Shown here in pieces: positions 7,068-14,497 of a stretch of 22,210 nucleotides of DNA; within the stretch, counting starts at the first letter, position 1; every line of letters begins with the position of its first letter. The stretch is from positions 1 through 22,210 of the forward strand of contig JAFZMA010000078.1 in NCBI GenBank assembly GCA_017551215.1, given 5' to 3'. This stretch comes from Bacteroidales bacterium (lineage in GTDB: Bacteria > Bacteroidota > Bacteroidia > Bacteroidales > UBA932). The notes beneath the pieces are model-generated. The model saw only the letters and a program-made list of their open reading frames with translations, was not told the DNA's origin and searched no databases. The position numbers and the translations under genes are program-made.

Positions 7068-8780
7068 ATGAGATACAGAATCAATGTAATCGCGATGGTT
7101 GTGGCTTTGATTTCCATGGCCTCTGCACAGACATCAGAAGCATGCACCAATATCATCGTAACCAAGGGAGCCTCCAAAGACGGAAGCGTTATGGTTACAT
7201 ACGCTGCAGATTCCCATACGCAGTACGGAGAACTCTACCACCACAACGGCAGAGTTTGGCCAAAGGGCACAATGATTAAAGTGTACGAGTGGGATTCCGG
7301 AAAATACCTGATGGACATTCCTCAGGTTTCCAGAACTTACTCCACAATGGGCAACATGAACGAGTTCCAGCTCATCATAACGGAAACCACATTCGGCGGC
7401 CTGGAGTCTCTGGTAGACACTACCGGAGGAATAGACTATGGCTCCATTATCTATCTGACTCTCCAGCGTGCCAAGACCGCAAGGGAGGCCATTAAGACAA
7501 TCGCCTGGTTCCTTGAGACTTACGGCTACTGCTCAGAGGGAGAAACATTCTCCGTTGCAGACAAGGACGAGGCCTGGATTATGGAAATCGTGGGCAAGGG
7601 CGTTAAGCTTGACAAGCAAGGAAAGAACATCAACAAGGGAGCCAACTGGGTAGCCATCCGCATTCCGGACGGCTACATTTCCGGCCATGCCAACTGCTCC
7701 AGAATCTCCACTTTCCCGCTGAACGATCCCGAGAATTGCCTGTATTCCAAAGATATCATCAAGTTTGCCAAGGACAACGGATATTATGACGGACCGGATA
7801 ACGAATTCAGTTTCTGCGATGCATTTGCTCCGGCATCCTTCGGTACGCTTAGAGGCTGCGAGACAAGAGTATGGAGTTTCTTCAACATTCTTGGCGGAGG
7901 AAAAATCGGAGACCAGGATGCGTCCTTCTATGTAGACTACGCTGCCGGAAAGAACCCGGCCAACAAGATGCCTCTGTATATCAAACCGTCTCATCCGCTT
8001 ACCCTAAAGGATGTTGCAGACGCCATGAGAGATCACTTTGAGAACACTCCGTTCGAGTTCCGCTACGATTTGGGTGCCGGCCCATTCGAGAACCCTTACA
8101 GATGGAGGCCTATGTCCTTTATCTCAGACGGAAACAAGTACGAGTTTGAAAGATCCGTGGCTACCCAGCAAACAGGATTCTGGCTGCTCGGCCAGGCCAG
8201 GAGCTGGCTTCCTGATGTTATCGGCGGCATCATCTGGTTTGGCGTAGACGATACCGCAACCAGTTCCCTTACACCGGTTTACTCCAGCGGACTTGAAACT
8301 CCTCTGTGCTTCCGCGTAGGAAACGGCAGCATGGTAAGGTATTCAGACAGTTCCGCCTTCTGGCTGTTCAACCGCATATCCAACTTTGCCTACAGCCGCT
8401 ACAAGGATATTGCCCCTGAGGTCCGCGCCGCCATAGACGAGCACGAGAACGGAGCCCTCAAGATTATCCCAGAGGTAGACGCCAACGCACAGAGAATACT
8501 GGCGGAAAGCAAAGACGAGCAGAAGGTAAAGGCCTATCTGACAGACTGGTCCAACATGATTGCAGACCGCATGTTCCGCAAGTTCAAGAAACTGGACGAG
8601 TACCTGCTGGTCAAGTACATGGACGGCAATATCAAGAAGCAGAATCCGGACGGAAGCTTCAAGACCATCTACAACGACGATAACTGCGTCATGCCAGACC
8701 AGCCGGGCTATCCTCAGAAGTGGCTGGATGCCATCGCCAAGGAAATGGAACCAATTCCGGTAAACGAGAAAACTTACTAA
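7068..8780 (+). CDS. Secreted C69 family dipeptidase (PepD-like)
   Basis: The product is 570 residues from the ATG at 7068 (MRYRINVIAM). A signal peptide of about 20 residues ends in ASA. It is followed five residues later by Cys26 in EACTNIIVTKGASKDGS, the conserved start of the C69/U34 peptidases. In this family the Cys becomes the N-terminal nucleophile after removal of a propeptide. The family cleaves dipeptides and has an Ntn-hydrolase fold, and the length is typical for Bacteroidota members. The predicted location is periplasm or outside, suggesting a role in scavenging peptides or wall fragments. The in-frame TTG at 7020 is an unlikely start. It is followed by a strong hairpin at 8833-8889. 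Confidence 0.9.
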   Translation: MRYRINVIAMVVALISMASAQTSEACTNIIVTKGASKDGSVMVTYAADSHTQYGELYHHNGRVWPKGTMIKVYEWDSGKYLMDIPQVSRTYSTMGNMNEFQLIITETTFGGLESLVDTTGGIDYGSIIYLTLQRAKTAREAIKTIAWFLETYGYCSEGETFSVADKDEAWIMEIVGKGVKLDKQGKNINKGANWVAIRIPDGYISGHANCSRISTFPLNDPENCLYSKDIIKFAKDNGYYDGPDNEFSFCDAFAPASFGTLRGCETRVWSFFNILGGGKIGDQDASFYVDYAAGKNPANKMPLYIKPSHPLTLKDVADAMRDHFENTPFEFRYDLGAGPFENPYRWRPMSFISDGNKYEFERSVATQQTGFWLLGQARSWLPDVIGGIIWFGVDDTATSSLTPVYSSGLETPLCFRVGNGSMVRYSDSSAFWLFNRISNFAYSRYKDIAPEVRAAIDEHENGALKIIPEVDANAQRILAESKDEQKVKAYLTDWSNMIADRMFRKFKKLDEYLLVKYMDGNIKKQNPDGSFKTIYNDDNCVMPDQPGYPQKWLDAIAKEMEPIPVNEKTY

Positions 8781-8832
8781 AGAGGAAGACCCCTGGAACT
8801 AACACTCTACAAGCAAAACCGCTGATAAGGAC

Positions 8833-8889
8833 AAAAGAGTAGCCGGTTTTCAGGCGGCCACAGGCACTAGAAATACCGGCTACTCTTTT
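8833..8889. terminator. Perfect 15-base inverted repeat, probable bidirectional terminator
   Basis: AAAAGAGTAGCCGGT (8833-8847) is repeated as its exact complement ACCGGCTACTCTTTT (8875-8889), around a 27-base loop. The stem begins in an A-run and ends in a T-run, so it can end transcription in either direction. It lies 52 bases after the C69 dipeptidase stop. The long loop is unusual for a plain terminator. Confidence 0.6.
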
Positions 8890-8949
8890 GTATCCCCGCT
8901 CTCTGTGCGTGGCAGATAAACGTCTTATTATCAGGTATATAAATAGCCA

Positions 8950-8975
8950 GCCCTGCGCAATTTTTGACGCAGGGC
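8950..8975. terminator. GC-rich hairpin, possible terminator of the fimbrillin-like gene
   Basis: GCCCTGCG (8950-8957) pairs with CGCAGGGC (8968-8975) across a 10-base loop. It lies about 75 bases past the stop of the minus-strand lipoprotein gene. It has no strict T-run afterwards on either strand, only AT-rich sequence, so its terminator role is tentative. A weaker 6-base hairpin (9008-9013 with 9025-9030) sits closer to the stop. The rest of 8781-9049 holds no gene that I can see. Confidence 0.4.
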
Positions 8976-9049
8976 CGACCTCTTAATTTGCTGTTCTCCA
9001 TGCTTTTATCCGCCACCCGTACTAGCGGATCTGGCCGGAGATGGGATTC

Positions 9050-10501
9050 TTAGAACGCCAGTGTTGCAACGACATAGCCGGCATAATTCGTTTTATAAGT
9101 ATACCCCAGAGCTCCAGTTTTAGAACTTGACACAAAAACATATTGCCAACAATGACTGCTATCGTATTCTGTACTTGTCAGAAGGTGGTTCTCGCCAGAC
9201 CAGGAACCCAACAATCCGGATGTACTTTGAGTTGCATCTTTTACCAAATCATCCAAGTTGCGGAATCCCAAGTTAGAGTTTCCTAATGTAGTTAGGTCTG
9301 TTGTCTGGCCGTTAACAGATTTTATTATCTGATTTAATTGGGCTACTGAAGGAAGGAACCAATTTGACGCTCCAGGATAAGGAGGGTTTCTTGTACATCC
9401 ATCTTTTAAACCTGCGTTTGAGATGTTATTGTGGATTGCGTTGTAAAAGGCCGGGAAGTTTGTTTCGTTATCCTTATCTGCAGACAGAGCAGATCCTGAT
9501 TCTCCTGCTTGCAAAGCATTGATATAGTTGATGTACTGATTCGCGTTATGAGGTCCCGCTGTTGTAGCCCATTGTTTTGTGCCACCTCCAGCAACACACG
9601 TAGATACCGCAAGTCCGTGGGTATAATTATTCTCGAATGTATTTTCTCCAAGATAAACAATAACCGCGGAAACCAGAGTGCCGGCAGCAACTGCGTCGGA
9701 TTTTCTCTTATAGAACTTTCCGTCGGCTCCTATTACATTTCCGACAGTTGCCAATTTAAGAGTCGGTGCATAGAATTTGCCCGGTAAAAGTTTAGCGTGA
9801 GCCTTTGCTATGTATGGTTTATCTGAGACGGTTGCTTCGAACCATATATCTACTTCTGTCTCGGGAATAGTAACATACAGTACGTTGGTAGGAGTAGCTG
9901 GAGTAACTGTAGTTATGGGATTGCCATAAATATCTTTAATAACAAGTTCACTTACATTTAGGTCGTTAGCTCCGTCTGCATCTTTTGTAGTAAACTTGCA
10001 TATAGCATTCTGGAAGAGCATAACAACTCCTCCTTGAAGAGAAGCCGTTGAGCCATCTACTTTCAATATTCCATCAGCACAGCGAATATCGCGTGCAGAA
10101 CTGAGTGTTCCGTCCTGTTCTGTTATTACGCTTTCTGGAATTCTGTTAGAAGTAACCGCAGATGCCGGATAGATAAGCTCTACATCAGTCCCATCGGTAA
10201 CTCTGTCATCCAGTGTTGCTTCAATAGTTGCAACTCCATTGCTGCTTACTTCTGTAATTGTTGCTGTAGAGTTGACATATTCTAAACCATTTACTACATA
10301 AATGAGGGCTATAGTTTCATTAACGGCCCAAGTAGCAGAAAGAGAAGTTCCATTGTCCGTAAGAGCTTTTGTTGCAGCCGGTTTTACCGTAGTCTTAAAG
10401 GCGATACCTTTAGTCTTCTCCGGAACAGTTTCATTTTTTTGAGAGCAGCCTATTGCCAAAAGAGCAACGGCAGCGATAGCTAAAAATACTTTTGCTTTCA
10501 T
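9050..10501 (-). CDS. Fimbrillin-like lipoprotein with C-terminal DUF1566/Lcl-type domain
   Basis: The 483-residue product has a lipoprotein signal peptide (MKAKVFLAIAAVALLAIGC, lipidated Cys19), so it should sit on the outer membrane, probably surface-exposed. Residues about 25-250 follow the Bacteroidales fimbrillin-like pattern: KALTDNGTSLSATWAVNE, then IALIYVVNG, ELIYPAS and beta-rich repeats. Residues about 255-483 form a second domain with SNWFLPSVAQLNQI (about 379-392), LLTSTEY and a YVVATLAF end, like the DUF1566/Lcl C-terminal domains often attached to such proteins. Known relatives are fimbrial subunits or adhesin-like surface lipoproteins; the ligand is unknown. The gene is visibly more AT-rich than its neighbours, suggesting recent transfer or fast evolution. 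It lies 32 bases after a 50-residue peptide gene on the same strand. Confidence 0.82.
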   Translation of the reverse strand: MKAKVFLAIAAVALLAIGCSQKNETVPEKTKGIAFKTTVKPAATKALTDNGTSLSATWAVNETIALIYVVNGLEYVNSTATITEVSSNGVATIEATLDDRVTDGTDVELIYPASAVTSNRIPESVITEQDGTLSSARDIRCADGILKVDGSTASLQGGVVMLFQNAICKFTTKDADGANDLNVSELVIKDIYGNPITTVTPATPTNVLYVTIPETEVDIWFEATVSDKPYIAKAHAKLLPGKFYAPTLKLATVGNVIGADGKFYKRKSDAVAAGTLVSAVIVYLGENTFENNYTHGLAVSTCVAGGGTKQWATTAGPHNANQYINYINALQAGESGSALSADKDNETNFPAFYNAIHNNISNAGLKDGCTRNPPYPGASNWFLPSVAQLNQIIKSVNGQTTDLTTLGNSNLGFRNLDDLVKDATQSTSGLLGSWSGENHLLTSTEYDSSHCWQYVFVSSSKTGALGYTYKTNYAGYVVATLAF

Positions 10502-10533
10502 TTCGATGTTCTTTTAGAGTTTAACAATAGGTT

Positions 10534-10686
10534 TTAGAATATGAAACCATCTCCGCTGTCCCCTCCCTCTTCATAGTCATCTAGTTTTCTAACAGTGTTG
10601 CCAGGGCTTTGACAGATAAAGCTCTCTGTCTGCATCCGGATAACTGTAGTTTCCGGTTTAAGGTAATTATACAAGATTTTTTTCAT
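10534..10686 (-). CDS. 50-residue peptide gene preceding the fimbrillin-like lipoprotein
   Basis: From the ATG at 10686-10684 the frame starts MKKILYNYLKPETTVIRMQT and runs 50 codons to TAA at 10536-10534. The middle contains FICQSPGN and the tail is acidic and glycine-rich (DDYEEGGDSGDGF). It has no signal peptide. Small proteins of this shape, a KP-E-T-V start, an SPG-like centre and a Gly/Asp tail, are common and unannotated in Bacteroidales, often beside surface lipoprotein genes. The role is unknown. Support for its being real: it sits 32 bases ahead of the lipoprotein gene, and a good promoter (10756-10787) lies about 70 bases before its start. Confidence 0.65.
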   Translation of the reverse strand: MKKILYNYLKPETTVIRMQTESFICQSPGNTVRKLDDYEEGGDSGDGFIF

Positions 10687-10755
10687 AACAGATTGTTTTT
10701 ATGTTTTTGACTTTTTGTATGTTTCTTTTCTTTGCTTGGCGACAATACGCAATCG

Positions 10756-10787
10756 TAAATATACAAAAATCCCTTTCAATGTGCAAA
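10756..10787 (-). promoter_or_regulatory. Promoter of the small peptide / fimbrillin-like operon
   Basis: On the minus strand TTTG (10787-10784) is followed after 20 bases by TATATTTA (10763-10756). The -33 element is perfect and the -7 element has one mismatch to TAnnTTTG. The predicted start near 10749 would leave a leader of about 60 bases before the peptide ATG. Confidence 0.55.
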
Positions 10788-10803
10788 ATGGCGTGGAAGC
10801 TTA

Positions 10804-10919
10804 GGCGATGGTGGCTTGCAATGTGTTGATTTTCAGCGGACTCATAATATTACCGCGCATATATAGCAAGTAATATTGGGGATGTGCTGACTATGAAGAA
10901 CTTACAAAGGACCATCGCC
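10804..10919. repeat. 116-base nested inverted repeat (foldback) between feoB and the fimbrillin unit
   Basis: The outer arms are GGCGATGGT (10804-10812) and ACCATCGCC (10911-10919), perfect over 9 bases. Inside are TCAGC (10833-10837) with GCTGA (10886-10890), and AATATTAC (10846-10853) with GTAATATT (10870-10877) around a 16-base loop. The three arm pairs are nested symmetrically, so the segment can fold as one long imperfect hairpin in DNA or RNA. It lies just upstream of the fimbrillin-unit promoter and downstream of feoB. I see no reading frame in it, no flanking target duplication and no recombinase gene nearby. It could be a repeat element, an invertible segment, a terminator or an RNA. 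Confidence 0.5.
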
Positions 10920-11041
10920 GAAAAAGAAGACATTCCCCAGGACAGTAATCTGTGCAGAGAACGGGAGGGATGAGCGGAGCGAAGGCTTTTGAAAAGCCTT
11001 ACGGCACTTCCGGTCTGCAGTCACATGTGCAGCGGGGGCGA
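10920..11041. other. Short gap after feoB with a small hairpin
   Basis: This noncoding stretch follows the feoB stop. It contains AAGGCTT (10982-10988) with AAGCCTT (10994-11000) around a 5-base loop. No T-run follows on the minus strand, so it is a doubtful terminator for feoB. Together with the foldback at 10804-10919 it may help end feoB transcription. Nothing else is recognisable. Confidence 0.35.
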
Positions 11042-13519
11042 TTACAGGAACGCGAAGGCGTGGGAGACGATGAAGGCTACTATCCAGGCAAGGATGAGAG
11101 TGTAGCAAACGGTGAAAATGGCCCACTTCCAACTGCCGGTTTCGCTTTTGATGGCGCCTATTGTGGCAACGCACGGGAAGTAGATGAGGGTGAATGCCAT
11201 GAAAGCAAGAGCCACGGCCGGAGTGAGAACGCTGCCTATAATCAGCTGACCGTCTACGGTGTAGAGCATGTTCATGGTGCTGACCACAATCTCCTTGGCT
11301 GCCATGCCGCTAAGCAGGGAAACGCTCTCCTGCCAGTGGAATCCCAGCGGTGCCAGAACCGGGCTTATGAAGCTGCCGATAGCCGCAAGCCAGGAATGTT
11401 CCAGTCTGGTGGCGGGATCCGGATCGCAGCTTGGGAAGTAGCTCAGCGCCCATACAATGAGGGTGCCTATAAGAATGATTGTGGCTATTTTGTGCAGGTA
11501 CTGCTTGCCCTTGTCCCAGGTATCGCGGAGAAGAGATTTAAGCGTAGGTACCCTGTACGGCGGAAGCTCCATCACAAACGGAGTCTCATCGCTGTTGAAC
11601 AGGAACTTGCCAAAAAGCTTTGCCATGAGCGCGGCAAGAAGAACTCCGCCAAGGTAAATGCAGAAGATTACCAGTCCGGCGCTCTTAGGAAAGAACACTC
11701 CCGCCAGAAGCAGATAAATAGGAAGGCGGGCGTTGCAGCTCATCAGCGGATTGATGAGAATGGTTATCATCCTGGCGTTGCGGTTCTCAATGGTCCTTGT
11801 GGCCATGACCGCCGGAACGTTGCAGCCAAATCCCATCATCAGCGGAATGAAGCTCCGGCCGTGAAGCCCCACAAGATGCATAAGCCTGTCCATGATGAAC
11901 GCCGCGCGCGCCATGTATCCGCTGGCCTCCATTAGCGAGATGAAGAAGAAGAGAATCAGGATGTTAGGCAGGAACACAAGCACCCCACCCACACCGGTGA
12001 TGATGCCGTCCACAACCAAGGCCTTGAACCAGCCGTCACTCATCGCCGAGCCAACTTTTTCTCCAAGCCAGTCCACTCCGGAACCTATCCAGTCCATCGG
12101 GTACTGCCCAAGAGAGAAGGTAGCCTGGAAAATCAGGTAAAGGGCTATCAGGAAAATCGGGAAGCCCAGCCATCTGCCGGTAACAATGTTATCTATCTTT
12201 TCAGACAGTGTCTTGCCCGGCCTTCTTTCTCCTCTGCGATAGGTTTCCCTGAGCGCCCCGTCTATGAATCCGTACTTGGCATCCATAATGGCGTTTTCCG
12301 GAGTATCGTGGAGCTCATTTTCTATTGCCTTCACCTCCTCATCCCGGACTCTCAGGATGTCCTCCTTGTTGGAGAAATTGTCCAGAACACTCTCCATCTC
12401 CTTGTCATGCTGGAGAATACGTATGGCAATGTATCGCGGAGTAAACTCATCCATAGCGTTGGGATTCTTGTAAATCTCTGCGCGGACACGGTCTATGCTT
12501 CTCTCAATTACAGCTCCGTGGTTAATGTGAATGTGCTTGAGGATGCCAGCAATATCTTCTGTGCGCTCCTTCTGCTCTTTTCTGGAGCCTTCCTTTCCGG
12601 TTGGATAGCGGCCGGAAGCATCTGTGGCAGAGACAAAATCCCCCTCCTCGTAAACATCTATAATGGTATTGAAAAGCTCGGCGATACCACGGTTCCTTAC
12701 AGACACAGTGGGCACCATAGGCACACCCAGCAGCCTCTGCAACTCTTTGTAATCCAGGGAATCTCCCCTCTCCTCAAGCTCGTCGAACATGTTTAAGGCA
12801 ATGACCATCCTCATGTTCATGTCTATAAGTTGGGTGGTCAGGAAAAGGTTCCTTTCCAGGTTGGAAGAGTCTACAACATTTACTATTACATCCGGCTTAT
12901 CGTTGACAATCGTATGTCTAACGTACTTTTCCTCAGGGCTATAGGCAGAAATGGAATAAGTGCCCGGAAGGTCTGTAATGGTAAAGCGATATCCCCTGTA
13001 ATACATCTTGCCCTTAACCGCATCTACCGTAACACCGCTGTAGTTGCCCACCCTCTGATGGCTCCCGCTGGCACGGTTGAACAGGCACGTCTTGCCGCAG
13101 TTGGGATTACCCACCAGCGCCACTGTTATCTCCTTGCTCTTTTCTCTTGCTCCGCGATAAAGTGCATCTTCCTCCTCCGTGGTCTGCTGTATCAAGTCTC
13201 TGAACTGGCATCCGTGCTCGGAACAGCCCAGGCAAGCCGGCTGAAAATTGCCGGAGCGCGGATTGTGCTCTCTTGCAAGATGTTCCGCCTCCTCAATGGA
13301 AATGACCTCTATCTGGGACGCCTCACTCAGCCTCAGCGATACGTGATAGCCCAGAATCTGATACTCAACAGGATCCTGCAGAGGAGCCTTGTGGATAACC
13401 TCCACCGTTTTCCCCTGGATGAAGCCCATCTCAATAATCCTCTTGCGGAAACCTCCGTGACCCTGGATCTTGACGATGACTCCCTTTTCTCCCGTGTTCA
13501 GTTCAGATAGCTTTGCCAT
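11042..13519 (-). CDS. feoB: FeoA-FeoB fusion, ferrous iron transporter
   Basis: The 825-residue inner-membrane protein imports Fe(II). Residues about 1-75 form a FeoA (SH3-like) domain with GFRKRIIEMGF. A linker follows with a cysteine group (Cys96, Cys99, Cys104 in CLGCSEHGC). The GTPase domain has G1 GNPNCGKT (137-144), G3 DLPGTYS (183-189) and G4 NMFD (243-246). The membrane part contains the two Gate regions, one with GFGCNVPAVMATRTI and one with GMAAKEIVVST. FeoA fused to FeoB is the usual arrangement in Bacteroidota. The start at 13519 (MAKLSELNTG) fits a FeoA N-terminus; 28 extra residues in the longer frame are not expected. It diverges from the DUF4465 gene. No Fur site is evident by eye. 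Confidence 0.95.
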   Translation of the reverse strand: MAKLSELNTGEKGVIVKIQGHGGFRKRIIEMGFIQGKTVEVIHKAPLQDPVEYQILGYHVSLRLSEASQIEVISIEEAEHLAREHNPRSGNFQPACLGCSEHGCQFRDLIQQTTEEEDALYRGAREKSKEITVALVGNPNCGKTCLFNRASGSHQRVGNYSGVTVDAVKGKMYYRGYRFTITDLPGTYSISAYSPEEKYVRHTIVNDKPDVIVNVVDSSNLERNLFLTTQLIDMNMRMVIALNMFDELEERGDSLDYKELQRLLGVPMVPTVSVRNRGIAELFNTIIDVYEEGDFVSATDASGRYPTGKEGSRKEQKERTEDIAGILKHIHINHGAVIERSIDRVRAEIYKNPNAMDEFTPRYIAIRILQHDKEMESVLDNFSNKEDILRVRDEEVKAIENELHDTPENAIMDAKYGFIDGALRETYRRGERRPGKTLSEKIDNIVTGRWLGFPIFLIALYLIFQATFSLGQYPMDWIGSGVDWLGEKVGSAMSDGWFKALVVDGIITGVGGVLVFLPNILILFFFISLMEASGYMARAAFIMDRLMHLVGLHGRSFIPLMMGFGCNVPAVMATRTIENRNARMITILINPLMSCNARLPIYLLLAGVFFPKSAGLVIFCIYLGGVLLAALMAKLFGKFLFNSDETPFVMELPPYRVPTLKSLLRDTWDKGKQYLHKIATIILIGTLIVWALSYFPSCDPDPATRLEHSWLAAIGSFISPVLAPLGFHWQESVSLLSGMAAKEIVVSTMNMLYTVDGQLIIGSVLTPAVALAFMAFTLIYFPCVATIGAIKSETGSWKWAIFTVCYTLILAWIVAFIVSHAFAFL

Positions 13520-13531
13520 AATTTTCGGCGG

Positions 13532-13564
13532 CAAAGATAATGCAATCCGCCAATGCTGTCCATA
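13532..13564 (-). promoter_or_regulatory. Candidate feoB promoter
   Basis: On the minus strand TATG (13564-13561), 21 bases, then TATCTTTG (13539-13532). The -7 element is a perfect TAnnTTTG and the -33 has one mismatch. The predicted start would give a leader of under ten bases before the ATG at 13519, so translation would be nearly leaderless. Confidence 0.45.
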
Positions 13565-13607
13565 CCCAGAATTTGGTATTGTTGAAATACAGAATCCCGA
13601 CATTTGT

Positions 13608-13615
13608 TATATTTG
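13608..13615 (+). promoter_or_regulatory. Candidate -7 element for the DUF4465 lipoprotein gene
   Basis: TATATTTG matches TAnnTTTG perfectly, about 50 bases before the ATG at 13664. The nearest -33-like element is TTGA at 13582-13585, 22 bases upstream, slightly too far and imperfect. Confidence 0.4.
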
Positions 13616-13663
13616 CGCCGGCAAACAAGTACGCAGATATTGTTAAATTAAAAAATAAAGAAG

Positions 13664-14494
13664 ATGAAAAAGTTATTTCTTTCAGCGATGGTTCTTATTG
13701 CCGCAGCTGTAATGGTTTCATGCAACAAGAGCCACACCCCGGATGTACCTTACCTTCAGTATGTCGCAACTTTCGACGACCTTGAGACTGGAATGTATGC
13801 AAGCGATGTCTATGGCGAAAACCTTTATGGAAAAGGTTATTACTGGCTAGACAAGAACACCGGTCTTGGTTCAAAGCCTGTGGGAGACCAGTATTACTCC
13901 GGAGGTATCGCTGTGGGCAATTTCCCTGCAGTTAACCTCAAACCGGAAGATGCCGCAAACTGGTACAAGAGCCAGTTGGCCGTAAACTACAAGAATGCAA
14001 GAAATTATCCTGGATTCAACAATACAGAGCATTGTCTGGTTTCTTTCGGATGGGCAGATCCAAACGGCTGGAACAACGCTCCAACAATGAACTTTACAGA
14101 CACCGACACCACCACAAGAGTTATTGAAGGACTGTATATCACCAACACCAGCTATGCTGTTGCACAGATGACAACAGACCTTGGAAGCGGAGTTCCAATC
14201 GATGGCGGATGGTTCAAGGTTATATTTATTGGCTTAGACGCCAAGGGCAACCAGAAAGGAAAGGTTGAGGTATATCTTGCCAACTACAAGGAAAACAACA
14301 AATACATCCTTGACAAGTGGCTGGCTGTACCACTCGCAAGCCTTGGAAGAATCCATACCCTGAAGATAGACATGGACGGTTCCGACAAGGGCGAATACGG
14401 CCTGAACACTCCAGCCTACGTAGCAATCGACTGCATAGTTGTACGCGTAGACAAGGGCACCACCGTTACCCCGAACAAAGCCAACATCCTGTAA
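13664..14494 (+). CDS. DUF4465 lipoprotein
   Basis: The 276-residue product has a lipoprotein signal peptide (MKKLFLSAMVLIAAAVMVSC, Cys20). The mature part carries the DUF4465 pattern: VEGLYITNTSYAV-like strand (here VIEGLYITNTSYAV), GGWFKVIFIGLDAKGN, VEVYLANYKENNKYILDKW, LASLG, and DKGEYGLNTPAYVAID near the end. Proteins of this family are probable surface beta-sandwich lipoproteins of Bacteroidota. I recall some lying in cobalamin or other nutrient uptake loci beside TonB-dependent receptors. No receptor gene is adjacent here, so the ligand is open. feoAB diverges from it. The stop codon directly abuts that of the convergent downstream gene. Confidence 0.87.
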   Translation: MKKLFLSAMVLIAAAVMVSCNKSHTPDVPYLQYVATFDDLETGMYASDVYGENLYGKGYYWLDKNTGLGSKPVGDQYYSGGIAVGNFPAVNLKPEDAANWYKSQLAVNYKNARNYPGFNNTEHCLVSFGWADPNGWNNAPTMNFTDTDTTTRVIEGLYITNTSYAVAQMTTDLGSGVPIDGGWFKVIFIGLDAKGNQKGKVEVYLANYKENNKYILDKWLAVPLASLGRIHTLKIDMDGSDKGEYGLNTPAYVAIDCIVVRVDKGTTVTPNKANIL

Positions 14495-14497
14495 TTA
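14492..14497. other. Back-to-back stop codons with zero spacing
   Basis: The palindrome TAATTA consists of the TAA of the plus-strand DUF4465 gene (14492-14494) directly followed by the TAA of the minus-strand gene (14497-14495). There is no intergenic base between two convergent genes and no hairpin terminator between them. Confidence 0.95.

Noticed and set aside
6995..7177. N-terminal extension of the small secreted protein to 7177
   Set aside because: It would cover the start of the divergent dipeptidase gene and hide a canonical MKK signal peptide at 6994.
10804..10919. Foldback as a miniature transposon with terminal repeats
   Set aside because: No target-site duplication is seen at its borders (left AGCTTA, right GAAAAA), so the mobile-element reading is not supported; kept only as an inverted repeat.
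10952..11935. Long plus-strand frame (327 codons) opposite feoB
   Set aside because: It is antisense to well-conserved FeoB codons, has no recognisable domain, and is rich in His/Arg/Gly as expected from the reverse frame of this gene.
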